Source: Methylobacterium platani
GTDB lineage: Bacteria; Pseudomonadota; Alphaproteobacteria; Rhizobiales; Beijerinckiaceae
Direction: 5' to 3'
DNA: 38,902 nt
Assembly: GCF_001653715.1 (NCBI RefSeq)
Contig: NZ_LWHQ01000016.1
Span: forward strand, 116,776-155,677
Positions within the stretch are counted from its first letter, which is position 1. The number at the start of each line of letters is the position of its first letter. The notes under the pieces were generated by a model. That model searched no databases, was not told where the DNA came from, and saw only the letters and a list, made by a program, of their open reading frames with translations. Below are positions 1-7,451 of this stretch, piece after piece. The position numbers and the translations under genes were made by a program.

Positions 1-88
1 TTCCTGTCCCCGGACAGCCCTGCACCCGCGGGGAGAGGGGGAACCCGCGCCATTTCCTCGAAAGCCCTGCCCGCGCAGGACGTGCCGC

Positions 89-682
89 ATGAGCCACGCT
101 CTCAACGTCGTGAAGGTCGGCGGCAGCCTGGTGGCCGATCGGGACCGGCTGGGCCGGCTGCTCGGCGCGCTCGTGGACGGATGCGACGGCCCGGTGGTGG
201 TCGTGCCCGGCGGCGGCGGCCTCGCCGATGCGGTGCGGACGGCGCAAGGGGCGCTCGGCTTCCCCGATCCCCTCGCCCATCGCCTCGCCCTCGACGCCAT
301 GGCGGGCATGGCGCGGATCTTCGCCGCGCTCGAGCCGCGCCTGTCCGTGACGGAAGCCCCCGCGGACGCGCTCGCCGCCGGGGCCGTGCCGGTCTGGGAC
401 CCCTCGGCGCTCAAGGCCGGCCGGCCGGAGATCCCCGAGACCTGGGACGTCACCTCGGACAGCCTGGCGCTCTGGCTCGCGACCCGCCTCGGCGCGGCGA
501 CCTGCCTGCTCGTCAAATCCGCCGATCCGCGGCCCGGGGCCGGGCCGGCGGAGCTTGCCCGGGCCGGGCTGGCCGATGCCGCCTTTCCGGTCTTCGCCGC
601 CCGCTTTCCCGGCCGGATCGTGCTGCGCGGTCCCGGCGGCGATCGGCTCTGCCGCGAGGCCGTCGCGGAGTGCGCCGCGTGA
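89..682 (+). CDS. Small amino-acid-kinase-fold kinase (MfnE-like; C1 cofactor biosynthesis)
   Basis: A 197-aa protein with the amino acid kinase fold: KVGGS at residues 9-13 and a PGGGG loop at 40-44 for phosphate binding, WDVTSDS at 119-125 and LVKSAD at 141-146 in the nucleotide/substrate region. It is much shorter than aspartokinase and matches the compact kinases of archaea and methylotrophs, the group that includes MfnE (phosphorylation of an aminomethyl-furan-methanol phosphate in methanofuran synthesis). The ATG at 89 is favoured because the kinase motif begins almost at once. The stop overlaps the GTG start of the DHPS-like gene by four bases, so the two are coupled. The family call is firm. 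The exact substrate is inferred from context; uridylate or another small molecule remains possible. Confidence 0.8.
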   Translation: MSHALNVVKVGGSLVADRDRLGRLLGALVDGCDGPVVVVPGGGGLADAVRTAQGALGFPDPLAHRLALDAMAGMARIFAALEPRLSVTEAPADALAAGAVPVWDPSALKAGRPEIPETWDVTSDSLALWLATRLGAATCLLVKSADPRPGAGPAELARAGLADAAFPVFAARFPGRIVLRGPGGDRLCREAVAECAA

Positions 683-2070
683 GGGAGCATCTCGTCTTCG
701 TCACCGGGCGCCTCGCCAAGGCGCGGCTGGAAAAAATCGCCGCCGGCCTGCCGCCGGAGCGCTTCGCCTGGACGATCGCGGATGCCGGCGTGAAGGTCGC
801 GGCGCTGATGACAGAAGAGATCATCCGCCGCCGGGTGACGATCCCCGAGGGCGCGACGCGGATCATCCTGCCCGGGCGCTGCCGGGCCGATCCGGCGGCG
901 CTCGCCGCGCATTTCGGCCTGCCGGTGGAGCGCGGGCCGGACGAGATCGTCGACCTGCCGGTCTTTCTCGGGCTCGCCGGGCGGAACGTGGACCTGTCGC
1001 GCCACGACGTCCGCATCTTCTCCGAGATCGTCGATGCGTCGCGGCTGTCGCCGGAGGAGATCCTGGTCCGGGCGCGCGACCTCGCCCGGCGCGGGGCCGA
1101 CGTGATCGATCTCGGCGGGCTGCCGGACACGCCGTTCCCGCATCTCGGCGACACCGTGCGGCTGCTCAAGTCGGAGGGATTGCGGGTCAGCGTCGATTCG
1201 TTCTCGGCCGACGAATTGCGCCAGGGCGCGGCGGCCGGCGCCGATTTCCTGCTGAGCCTCAACGAGGAGACGCTGGATCTCGCCTTCGAGACCGAGGCGG
1301 TGCCGGTGCTGGTGCCGATGCGGCCCGAGGACCTGCCCTCCCTCGACCGGGCGATCGACCGGATGCAGCGGGCCGGCAAGCCCTTCATCGCCGACCCGAT
1401 CCTCGAGCCGATCCATTTCGGCTTCGCCGCCTCGCTGGTGCGCTACCACGAGACGAGGCGGCGCCATCCCGACATCGCCATGATGATGGGCACCGGCAAC
1501 CTGACCGAGCTCACCGAGGCCGACAGCCTCGGGGTGACGGCGCTGCTGATGGGGGTGTGCTCGGAACTGTCGATCGGCAACGTCCTGATCGTGCAGGTCT
1601 CGAACCACACCCGCCGCACGGTCGAGGAGCACGACGCCGCCCGCCGGGTGATGTACGCGGCCAGAGCCGACGCGGCCCTGCCGAAGGGCTACGGCCGGGC
1701 GCTGCTCGCGCTCCACGACAAGCGCCCCTACACCCAGACGCCCGAGGAGATCGCGGGCCTCGCCGCCGAGGTGCGCGACCCCAATTACCGCGTGGCGATC
1801 GCCGAGGACGGGGTGCACATCTACAACCGCGACATCCACAGGACCGGGCACGACGCGATGGCGTTCTTCCCCGACCTCGGCGTCGAGGGGGACGGGGCCC
1901 ACGCCTTCTACCTCGGCGGGGAGTTGACCAAGGCGGAACTCGCCTGGCGCCTCGGCAAGCGCTACGTGCAGGACGAGCCGCTGGACTGGGGCTGCGCCAT
2001 GGACGCCGAGGTCGAGGACACCACCCGCTTCAAGGCCCCGGGCCACACGCGCCACAGCGGGAAGCCGTAA
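679..2070 (+). CDS. Dihydropteroate synthase-like protein (DUF6513 type)
   Basis: A 463-aa protein read from a GTG at 679 that overlaps the preceding TGA (GTGA). Residues 1-100 form an N-terminal domain with no pterin-synthase motifs. From about residue 105 a TIM-barrel DHPS-like domain follows, with DVIDLGG at 141-147 and RVSVDSF at 169-175, both typical of pterin-binding barrels. Such DHPS-like proteins are found in methanogens and in methylotrophs that use tetrahydromethanopterin, and are thought to act in biosynthesis of that cofactor or of methylofuran rather than of folate. The longer open frame upstream is antisense-like read-through over the kinase gene and was not used. The reaction is inferred. 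Confidence 0.82.
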   Translation: MREHLVFVTGRLAKARLEKIAAGLPPERFAWTIADAGVKVAALMTEEIIRRRVTIPEGATRIILPGRCRADPAALAAHFGLPVERGPDEIVDLPVFLGLAGRNVDLSRHDVRIFSEIVDASRLSPEEILVRARDLARRGADVIDLGGLPDTPFPHLGDTVRLLKSEGLRVSVDSFSADELRQGAAAGADFLLSLNEETLDLAFETEAVPVLVPMRPEDLPSLDRAIDRMQRAGKPFIADPILEPIHFGFAASLVRYHETRRRHPDIAMMMGTGNLTELTEADSLGVTALLMGVCSELSIGNVLIVQVSNHTRRTVEEHDAARRVMYAARADAALPKGYGRALLALHDKRPYTQTPEEIAGLAAEVRDPNYRVAIAEDGVHIYNRDIHRTGHDAMAFFPDLGVEGDGAHAFYLGGELTKAELAWRLGKRYVQDEPLDWGCAMDAEVEDTTRFKAPGHTRHSGKP

Positions 2071-2073
2071 GCC

Positions 2074-2667
2074 GTGCCGCTGATCCTCGAGACCATCGTG
2101 ACGACGGCCTCCCCCGACGGCGCCGTGCACCTGGTGCCGTTCGGGCTGATCCGGGAGGGCGACGATTACTGGGTGGCGCCGTTCCGGCCCTCGCCGACCA
2201 TCGCCAACCTGGAGGCGCAGCCGTTCTTCGCCGCGGTCGCCCCCGCCGACATCCGGGTGATCGCCGGCTGCGTCACCGGCCGGCGCGACTGGCCGACCGT
2301 GCCGTGCCGCACGATTCCCGTGCCGCGGCTCGCCGAGGCCTACGGCCACATGGAATTGCAGGTCGTGGAGGTGCGCGACGACCCCGTCCGCCCGCGCTTC
2401 CGCGGCCGGGTGGTGCATGGGGAAGCGCACCGGCCCTTCCTCGGCCACAACCGGGCGGTCAACGCGGTGCTGGAGGCGGCGATCCTGTCGACGCGCCTGC
2501 ACATTCTGGCGCCCGAGACGGTGCTGGCCGAGCTGCACCATCACCGCATCGCCGTCGAGAAGACGGCCGGGCCCGCCGAGCGCGAGGCCTGGAACTGGAT
2601 CGCCGCGAAGGTCGCAGCCGCCCTGCCGCAGGCAGCGGCCGCGTCCCTCGCGATCGATGACGCATGA
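2074..2667 (+). CDS. DUF447 family protein (flavin-reductase-like fold)
   Basis: A 197-aa protein starting at GTG 2074, three bases after the preceding stop, so it belongs to the same transcription unit as the kinase and DHPS-like genes. It opens with LILETIVTTASPDG and contains PFGLIREGDDYWVAPF, the look of the DUF447 family of archaea and methylotrophs, whose fold resembles flavin-binding split barrels. A C-terminal helical part (HRPFLGHNRAVNAVLEAAI) is also typical. The biochemical role is unknown. Its constant linkage to C1-cofactor genes suggests a part in tetrahydromethanopterin or methylofuran metabolism. Confidence 0.75.
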   Translation: MPLILETIVTTASPDGAVHLVPFGLIREGDDYWVAPFRPSPTIANLEAQPFFAAVAPADIRVIAGCVTGRRDWPTVPCRTIPVPRLAEAYGHMELQVVEVRDDPVRPRFRGRVVHGEAHRPFLGHNRAVNAVLEAAILSTRLHILAPETVLAELHHHRIAVEKTAGPAEREAWNWIAAKVAAALPQAAAASLAIDDA

Positions 2668-2692
2668 GACACGCGCGAACAGGAGAGACCCG

Positions 2693-3232
2693 ATGAAGCG
2701 CATCATCGCGGCGGCCCTCGTGGCCGCCTTCGCGGCGGCCCCCGCCGCCCAGGCCCACGGCCCGACCCGCAAGAAGGTCGAGGAGAAGGTCACGATCAAC
2801 GCAAGCCCCGACAAGGTCTGGGCCGTGGTCGGGAACTTCCAGGACATGAGCTGGCTGCCGCCGGTCGAGAAGACCGAGGGCAAGGGCGGCAACGAGATCA
2901 AGGCCACCCGCACCCTGACCCTGAAGGGCGGCGCCACCGTCGAGGAAGAGCTCTACAAGTACTCGGCCGAGAACAAGAGCCTGTCGTACCGGATCGACAA
3001 GGTCGACGTGAAGGTGCTGCCGGTCAACAACTACTCCTCGACGATCAAGGTCGAGCCGGCCGACGGCGGCAAGGCGTCCGAGGTGGTGTGGGACGGCGCG
3101 TTCTACCGCGGCTACATGAACAACGACCCGCCGCCCGAGCTGAGCGACGAGGCGGCGATCAAGGCGGTCAAGGCGCTGTACCGCAGCGGCCTCGACAACC
3201 TGAAGGCGAAGCTCGAGAAGGGCAACTCGTGA
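2693..3232 (+). CDS. mxaD: MxaD-like periplasmic SRPBCC protein
   Basis: A 179-aa exported protein. The ATG at 2693 is preceded by AGGAGA eight bases upstream. Residues 1-21 form a signal peptide ending in AAQA. The mature part is a START-like/SRPBCC domain (KVTINASPDKVWAVVGNF, later LPVNNYSSTIKV and FYRGYMNNDPPPE). It resembles MxaD of methylotrophs, a periplasmic protein reported to help electron transfer between methanol dehydrogenase and cytochrome cL. No methanol dehydrogenase genes are in the window, so it may be a paralogue. It is followed closely by the beta-propeller gene. The symbol rests on recognised sequence style, not on an alignment. Confidence 0.72.
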   Translation: MKRIIAAALVAAFAAAPAAQAHGPTRKKVEEKVTINASPDKVWAVVGNFQDMSWLPPVEKTEGKGGNEIKATRTLTLKGGATVEEELYKYSAENKSLSYRIDKVDVKVLPVNNYSSTIKVEPADGGKASEVVWDGAFYRGYMNNDPPPELSDEAAIKAVKALYRSGLDNLKAKLEKGNS

Positions 3233-3297
3233 GCCCGGGCAGGTTCCGGAACCGCGTCGTGCGGTTTTCCGATCAGAGCCTGCATCGCGAGGAAGCC

Positions 3298-4296
3298 TTG
3301 AGCGAACGACGCATCGGCGCGCCGCTGCGCGGCCGCTCGACCCGGCGCCTCGCCGGGCTCTGCCTGCCCGGTCTCGTCGGGATCCTGGGGATCGGCCTCG
3401 CGCCGGTCCCCTCGCGGGCGGCGGAGGCGTTCCTCACCGCCCAGACCGCCGAGACGGTCGACGTGGTCGACCTCGACGCCCGCAAGGTGGTGGCGACGAT
3501 TCCCGTGCCCGGGGCACCGGCCGGCATCGCCCTGTCGCCGGACCGCTCCCGCGTCTACGTCACCGCGCCGGAGGGCAAGGCGCTCGTGGTGATCGACGCC
3601 GCCGCGCGGCGGGTCGAGCGCCGGGTGCCGCTCGGCGGCGGGCCCCTCGGGGTCGGGGTGAACCCGGTGAGCGGGGCGGTCTACGTCGCCGACTGGTACG
3701 CCAAGCGGCTGTGGGAGGTCGATCCCACGACCCTCGCGGTGGCGGGCGAGATCGCGGTCGGCACCTCGCCGTCGGGCATCGCGGTGACGCCGGACGGCCG
3801 GTTCCTGCTGGCGGCGGACCGGGACGACGACGCCCTGTCCCTCGTCGACACCGCGACGCGGCAGCGGGTCGCGGTGATCCCGGTCGGCACGCGACCGTTC
3901 GGAGTCACGATCGACGCCGAGGGCCGACGCGCATACGCGGCCAATGTCGGCTCGAACGACGTCTCGGTGATCGACATCGCGGCGCGGCGGGAGGTCGGCC
4001 GGGTCAAGGTCGGCGAGCGGCCCTACGCGGTGGCGCTCGCCCGGGGCCGCGCCTTCGTCACCGACCAGTATGGCGGCACCGTCAGCACCTTCGACACCGC
4101 CACCCTGGCGCCGGGGCCCCGCCTCGATGTCGGCGAGTACCCGGAGGGCATCCAGGCGAGCCCGGACGGCCGAACCGTCTACGTCGCGAACTGGGAATCG
4201 AACACCCTCACGGTGATCGATGCCGCGGCCCTGAAGGTGACCGGGACGGTGAAGACCGCGGACGGACCGCGGGCCTTCGGGCAGTTCCTGCGCTGA
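3298..4296 (+). CDS. Exported YVTN-family beta-propeller protein
   Basis: About 332 aa from a TTG at 3298. The TTG is chosen because GAGGAAG lies just upstream and it gives a normal signal peptide (Arg-rich n-region, hydrophobic core, SRAAEA cleavage region). An in-frame GTG at 3229 overlapping the previous stop, or a GTG at 3259, are alternatives but would give an over-long n-region. The mature protein is a run of ~42-residue YVTN-type repeats, for example VTPDGRFLLAADRDDD and YAANVGSNDVSVIDI, forming a seven-bladed propeller. Such proteins often accompany PQQ/methanol oxidation genes, and its place behind an MxaD-like gene fits a periplasmic role in alcohol oxidation. The ligand is unknown. 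Confidence 0.8.
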   Translation: MSERRIGAPLRGRSTRRLAGLCLPGLVGILGIGLAPVPSRAAEAFLTAQTAETVDVVDLDARKVVATIPVPGAPAGIALSPDRSRVYVTAPEGKALVVIDAAARRVERRVPLGGGPLGVGVNPVSGAVYVADWYAKRLWEVDPTTLAVAGEIAVGTSPSGIAVTPDGRFLLAADRDDDALSLVDTATRQRVAVIPVGTRPFGVTIDAEGRRAYAANVGSNDVSVIDIAARREVGRVKVGERPYAVALARGRAFVTDQYGGTVSTFDTATLAPGPRLDVGEYPEGIQASPDGRTVYVANWESNTLTVIDAAALKVTGTVKTADGPRAFGQFLR

Positions 4297-4429
4297 GACC
4301 CTGCGGGACCACCCGTTCGCGGATCGGCACCGAGGGGTAGTTCGACGCGAACGGGTTGGTCACCCGCCCGCCTTGCGCCCGTGCCGGGGCAGCGAGCAGC
4401 AGCAGGACGGCCGCCGCGCCGAGCCACAT
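4208..4429 (-). CDS. Possible small exported protein (doubtful)
   Basis: A 73-aa frame whose first 19 residues make a textbook signal peptide (MWLGAAAVLLLLAAPARAQ), followed by GGRVTNPFASNYPSVPIRER. It begins 14 bases after the stop of the BrnA-type gene on the same strand, so it could be co-transcribed. The last ~29 residues lie antisense to the 3' end of the beta-propeller gene and look like a low-complexity shadow (Ser/Arg/Pro). No good ribosome-binding site is visible. It is kept because the signal peptide is hard to get by chance, but it may be a truncated gene or an artefact. Confidence 0.35.
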   Translation of the reverse strand: MWLGAAAVLLLLAAPARAQGGRVTNPFASNYPSVPIRERVVPQGLSAGTARRPAVRPRSSPSRSPSGPRHRSP

Positions 4430-4443
4430 CGGAGGCCGGCGGG

Positions 4444-4710
4444 TCAGAGGCCGGCCGCCTTGCGCAGGGCGGCGTTGATCCGCTCCTGCCAGCCCGGCCC
4501 CTCCTCCTGGAAATGGTCGAGCACGTCGCGGTCGAGGCGCAGGGACACGGTCTCGCGCAGGCCGGGCACGGCGGCCGTCCTGGCACCCGCCTTCACGGCA
4601 GGCTTGGCCTCGGGCGCCGGGCCTTCGGGCGTCTTGCGGGTCACGGCCCGGAACGCGGCCTCGGCGGCTTGCCGGGGATCGCTGCCGCGGCGGGAACGGT
4701 CGAATGACAT
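4444..4710 (-). CDS. BrnA-type antitoxin, without its toxin
   Basis: An 88-aa basic protein. The ATG at 4710 has GAGGAGG seven bases upstream on the minus strand, stronger than the TTG one codon earlier. The C-terminal half (VSLRLDRDVLDHFQEEGPGW then QERINAALRKA) matches the BrnA antitoxin family, whose ribbon-helix-helix-like domain binds operator DNA and dimerises. The N-terminal half is a variable linker rich in Lys, Pro and Ala. In brnTA loci the BrnT toxin gene lies directly upstream. Here the upstream DNA is the ~300-bp repeat and no BrnT-like frame is present. It is therefore either a solitary regulator or a relic of a toxin-antitoxin pair. Confidence 0.72.
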   Translation of the reverse strand: MSFDRSRRGSDPRQAAEAAFRAVTRKTPEGPAPEAKPAVKAGARTAAVPGLRETVSLRLDRDVLDHFQEEGPGWQERINAALRKAAGL

Positions 4711-4751
4711 CAAGGGTCCTCCTCGCCCAGCCCTACCATGCCGGAGCCGGA

Positions 4752-5055
4752 CCCGAAAACGACGAAGGCCCGCCGGCGCACCGACGAGCCTTAAGGGGCA
4801 GGGTCCACGTTTCAGGGTGCGGGGGATCTCGCACGGTACGATTGCGATGGCCGACTCGGCCCCGTACCGTATTCAGCCCGCCCTGAAGCCACTATCCCTG
4901 TCGCGAATAGTCCGGTGGCGTTTCCTGGTCACCGGCATCGGCATGTGTCGCGTGAGGGCTGCAACCTTGAGACTTCATGGCTACCTCCTCGAGTTCTGCT
5001 CGACGAAGACTATGCTGCTCCTCCGCGGAGCGATGGTCAAGCGAAATTCGTAGCC
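4752..5055. repeat. ~300-bp structured direct repeat, copy 1
   Basis: First of two near-identical copies; the second starts 750 bases later. It opens with a near-palindrome (AAGGCCCGCCGG, loop CGCA, CCGACGAGCCTT). Next comes a nested hairpin with an 8-bp outer stem ACGGTACG/CGTACCGT around an inner GGCCGA-C-TCGGCC, and then a long imperfect stem containing ACTAT/ATAGT within GCCAC/GTGGC. No convincing reading frame runs through both copies. It could be a non-autonomous mobile element, a structured RNA, or a duplicated regulatory region. Confidence 0.85.
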
Positions 5056-5129
5056 GGCTGGGTCGATCTTCAGCGAGGACTAAAAACCTTACGGAAGATG
5101 AATCAGGCGGCGCGGCCGGGCTGTCCGGG

Positions 5130-5455
5130 AAAGAGGAGAGTCACCGGTTTCCCCTCTCCCCGCGGGCGGGGAGAGGCCCGGGCTCCGAAGGGGCTCGGGG
5201 AGCAGCGAACCGCAGGTTCGCCGCGAGGGTGAGGGGGTGTTTCCGGAGGAGCCTCACTCGTTGAGACCCCCTCACCCTCGCTCCGGCTTCGCCTCCGCTT
5301 GCCGCGTCTCCTGAACGGAGACACGGCGCTCTCCCCGCAACGAAGTCGGGCAAGCCCGACTTCGTCCGTCACTCGCGGATCCCGGGCAAGCCCGGGATCC
5401 GTCGGGGAGAGGCGGAGATCCGCGTTTCTTCTTTCCGGGCGGTCCGGCCTGGGTC
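5130..5455. repeat. Hairpin-rich intergenic repeat block
   Basis: This stretch lies between the two ~300-bp repeats and carries several perfect inverted repeats. There is a 15-bp pair at 5224-5238 and 5266-5280. A 12-bp stem with AA loop lies at 5340-5365, and a second 12-bp stem with AA loop at 5376-5401. A smaller GTCTCC/GGAGAC stem is at 5306-5322. The phrases CCCTCTCCCC and GTGAGGGGG are common in short dispersed intergenic repeats of GC-rich alphaproteobacteria. No gene is supported here. Confidence 0.75.
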
Positions 5456-5501
5456 GGGCGTGCGACGCGGCAGGCCCGGGCGCGGCGCGGGCTCTCTCGG
5501 G

Positions 5502-5806
5502 CCCGAAAACGACGAAGGCCCGCCGGCGCACCGACGAGCCTTAAAGAGGCAGGGTCCACGTTTCAGGGTGCGGGGGATCTCGCACGGTACGATTGCGATG
5601 GCCGACTCGGCCCCGTACCGTATTCAGCCCGCCCTGAAGCCACTATCCCTGTCGCGAATAGTCCGGTGGCGTTTCCTGGTCACCGGCATCGGTATGTGTC
5701 GCGTGAGGGCTGCAACCTTGAGATCTCATGGCTACCTCCTCGAGTTCGACTCGACGAAGACTATGCTGCCCCTCCGCGGAGGGATGGTCAAGAGGGATTT
5801 GGTGCC
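5502..5806. repeat. ~300-bp structured direct repeat, copy 2
   Basis: The second copy differs from the first by a one-base insertion near position 5546 and by scattered substitutions, until similarity fades after GATGGTCAAG. The nested ACGGTACG/CGTACCGT hairpin is unchanged. Near the 3' end, two substitutions replace one hairpin (GCTCC/GGAGC in copy 1) by another (CCCTCCG/CGGAGGG here), so pairing ability is kept in a different register. No gene is seen in it. Confidence 0.85.
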
Positions 5807-5893
5807 GACTTTTTTGAACTGCCGCGCTGGAACAAAACCTAAGGACAGGTTAAGGGCGTCGCCGCTTCGGCGGATCCGGGCCGTGCCGGGGTC

Positions 5894-5941
5894 GAGCGTC
5901 AGGCCACGTGAGCGTCAGGCCACGCGAGTGTCAGGCTACGT
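5894..5941. repeat. Three 16-bp tandem repeats at a gene end
   Basis: Three adjacent 16-bp units (5894-5909, 5910-5925, 5926-5941), the first two differing at one base and the third at a few more. The third unit contains the stop codon and the last codons of the minus-strand hypothetical gene ending at 5931, so the gene's 3' end has been copied twice outward. Confidence 0.85.
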
Positions 5942-6419
5942 GCAGGATGGCGTCCTTCATCACCCGGGCGACGATGTCGCAGGTGAGCGCGCTCGCGGCG
6001 CAGTGGGTCACCTGCCGGTCGCGGTGGTCGTGGTCGAGGCGCGGGTCGCAGGCGCTGGCCAGGAAGTAGCCCGCATCGGTGATGCTCATCACGTAGACGT
6101 CCGAGGCCCGGCCGGTATGCCGGTCGATCAGCATGAACTGGGTGTAGGCCTGCTCGAAGTCGGGCCGGCCGCGCAGGGACGGTCCGCGCTCGACCAGCAC
6201 GCCGTGGGGCGCGAGCTGGTGCGATGCGGCGTCCAGCACCTCGGCGGCGATGCCGCGCAGGAGCGCCACGCGCTGCTCGTCCTCGGGCGAGAGCGGCGCC
6301 TCGGCCTGATGCTCCGGCTCGGCCTCCGCCTCGCGCCGGCGGCGATGCTCCTCGAAGAAGGTCCCGAAATCCGACAGCACCACGTCCGGGCACCGGGGAA
6401 CCGCCATGGCCTCCGTCAT
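5931..6419 (-). CDS. Conserved-looking hypothetical protein, 162 aa
   Basis: Starts at ATG 6419 with GGGAG about eight bases upstream; the longer frame to 6536 is a low-complexity extension. It is soluble, with no signal peptide or membrane segment. A short N-terminal part (CPDVVLSDFGTFFEEH) is followed by a charged Glu/Arg-rich linker. A more ordered domain runs from about residue 45 (EDEQRVALLRGIAAEVLDAA, then YTQFMLIDRHTG and DVYVMSITDAGYFLASACD). I do not recognise the family. Codon use is like that of its neighbours, so it is probably a real native gene. Its last codons lie inside a tandem repeat. Confidence 0.65.
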   Translation of the reverse strand: MTEAMAVPRCPDVVLSDFGTFFEEHRRRREAEAEPEHQAEAPLSPEDEQRVALLRGIAAEVLDAASHQLAPHGVLVERGPSLRGRPDFEQAYTQFMLIDRHTGRASDVYVMSITDAGYFLASACDPRLDHDHRDRQVTHCAASALTCDIVARVMKDAILHVA

Positions 6420-6539
6420 CGCACCACGCTCCCTTCGCTCCTGAGGTCGTCCCGACAGGTCGCCCAAGCTTAACGCCGCGTCCCGCCGATGAGATCCGGT
6501 CCGGTCCGGGCGCGACGGCGCTTTCCCCTCCGGCATGCG

Positions 6540-7451
6540 TCACGGACCGCCCGCGAGCGCCGCCGCGACCCGCGCGCAGGCGGGGTGACCGGCACCGGCG
6601 ACGAGGTCGGGCGCGACGGTCTGCTGCCAGACCAGGAAGCCGGAGCCGCCGAGCGTCAGGATCGCCGAGCGCCCGGTCCGGGCGCGGCCCTCCTCGACGA
6701 CGACCGAGAGGCGGAAGACCTGGCGCGGCGACGGGACCGGGCCGGCGGAGCCCGGCAGGGAGCGGATCGCCGCGGGGTTCAGCCGTCGGACCAGGGCGGC
6801 GAGGTCGAAGCGGCCGCCCTCGTTGTAGACCGTCAGCGCCGGCCGCAGGCGGGCCGCGAGGGCGGGCGTCATCGAGGGCAGGCGGTCGATCTCGTCGGTG
6901 CTGGCGAAGGGCGCGTTGCGCGGCCCCCAGGGCAGGCCCCGGGCGCGGTATTGCGGCAGCTCCGCCCCGCCGTTCGGCTCCGGCACGTCGTCCGGGTCGC
7001 GGTAGTCGACGATCTCGGCGGCGAGCGCCAGCACCTCGCGGTCCGGGACGCCGAGGAGCCGGAACGCCTCCTCCATCGCCGGGCGCGGGCTGGCGTTGAG
7101 GTCGACGAGCGTGCCCTGGTCCTGGAGCGCGAGGAAGGCGGTGCGGCCCGGCGCCAGCGGACAGGCGACGACGGTGCCGTCCTCGGGCAGCCCGATACCG
7201 GCCTGGCGGGTGGTCCGCCCCAGATCGAGCTCGTAGGCGATCAGGCGGGCGATCCCGTCCGCCGCGCCCTGGAGCCGGACGGCGTCGGCCCGGGCCTGGG
7301 CGAGGCCGGTGGCGGAGCGGACCTGCAGGATCGCCGCCGCCAGGACGGCGCCGACGACGATGAAGATCGCCAGCACCGAGAGCAGCACGAAGCCGGCCTC
7401 GCCGTCGCCGTGGGCGGCCTCCCCCGGCGGTCGCCGTCGCGGCGGCCTCAC
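6540..7451 (-). CDS. gspK: Type II secretion minor pseudopilin GspK
   Basis: About 303 aa from a GTG at 7451 that overlaps the gspJ stop as GTGA; an ATG at 7487 would add twelve residues. The prepilin motif GEAG then FVLLSVLAIFIV is near residue 20, with the hydrophobic helix directly after. The large globular domain contains LVDLNASPRPAMEEAFRLLG, EIVDYRDPDD and a later LPSMTPALAARLRPALTVY, the usual GspK pattern of a long insertion between helix and C-terminal part. With GspI and GspJ it should form the tip of the type II pseudopilus. It is the last gene of the coupled operon. Confidence 0.88.
   Translation of the reverse strand: MRPPRRRPPGEAAHGDGEAGFVLLSVLAIFIVVGAVLAAAILQVRSATGLAQARADAVRLQGAADGIARLIAYELDLGRTTRQAGIGLPEDGTVVACPLAPGRTAFLALQDQGTLVDLNASPRPAMEEAFRLLGVPDREVLALAAEIVDYRDPDDVPEPNGGAELPQYRARGLPWGPRNAPFASTDEIDRLPSMTPALAARLRPALTVYNEGGRFDLAALVRRLNPAAIRSLPGSAGPVPSPRQVFRLSVVVEEGRARTGRSAILTLGGSGFLVWQQTVAPDLVAGAGHPACARVAAALAGGP

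Noticed and set aside
555..2660. A 701-codon frame overlapping the DHPS-like gene
   Set aside because: Low-complexity Arg/Ala/Gly/Pro sequence, out of frame with a well-supported gene.
5340..5401. Two neighbouring hairpins as a CRISPR array
   Set aside because: The stems differ in sequence, there are no regular spacers and no cas genes.
5460..5780. Possible coding sequence through both ~300-bp repeats
   Set aside because: The same short peptide appears in both copies only because the DNA is repeated; frames differ around a one-base insertion and there is no proper start.
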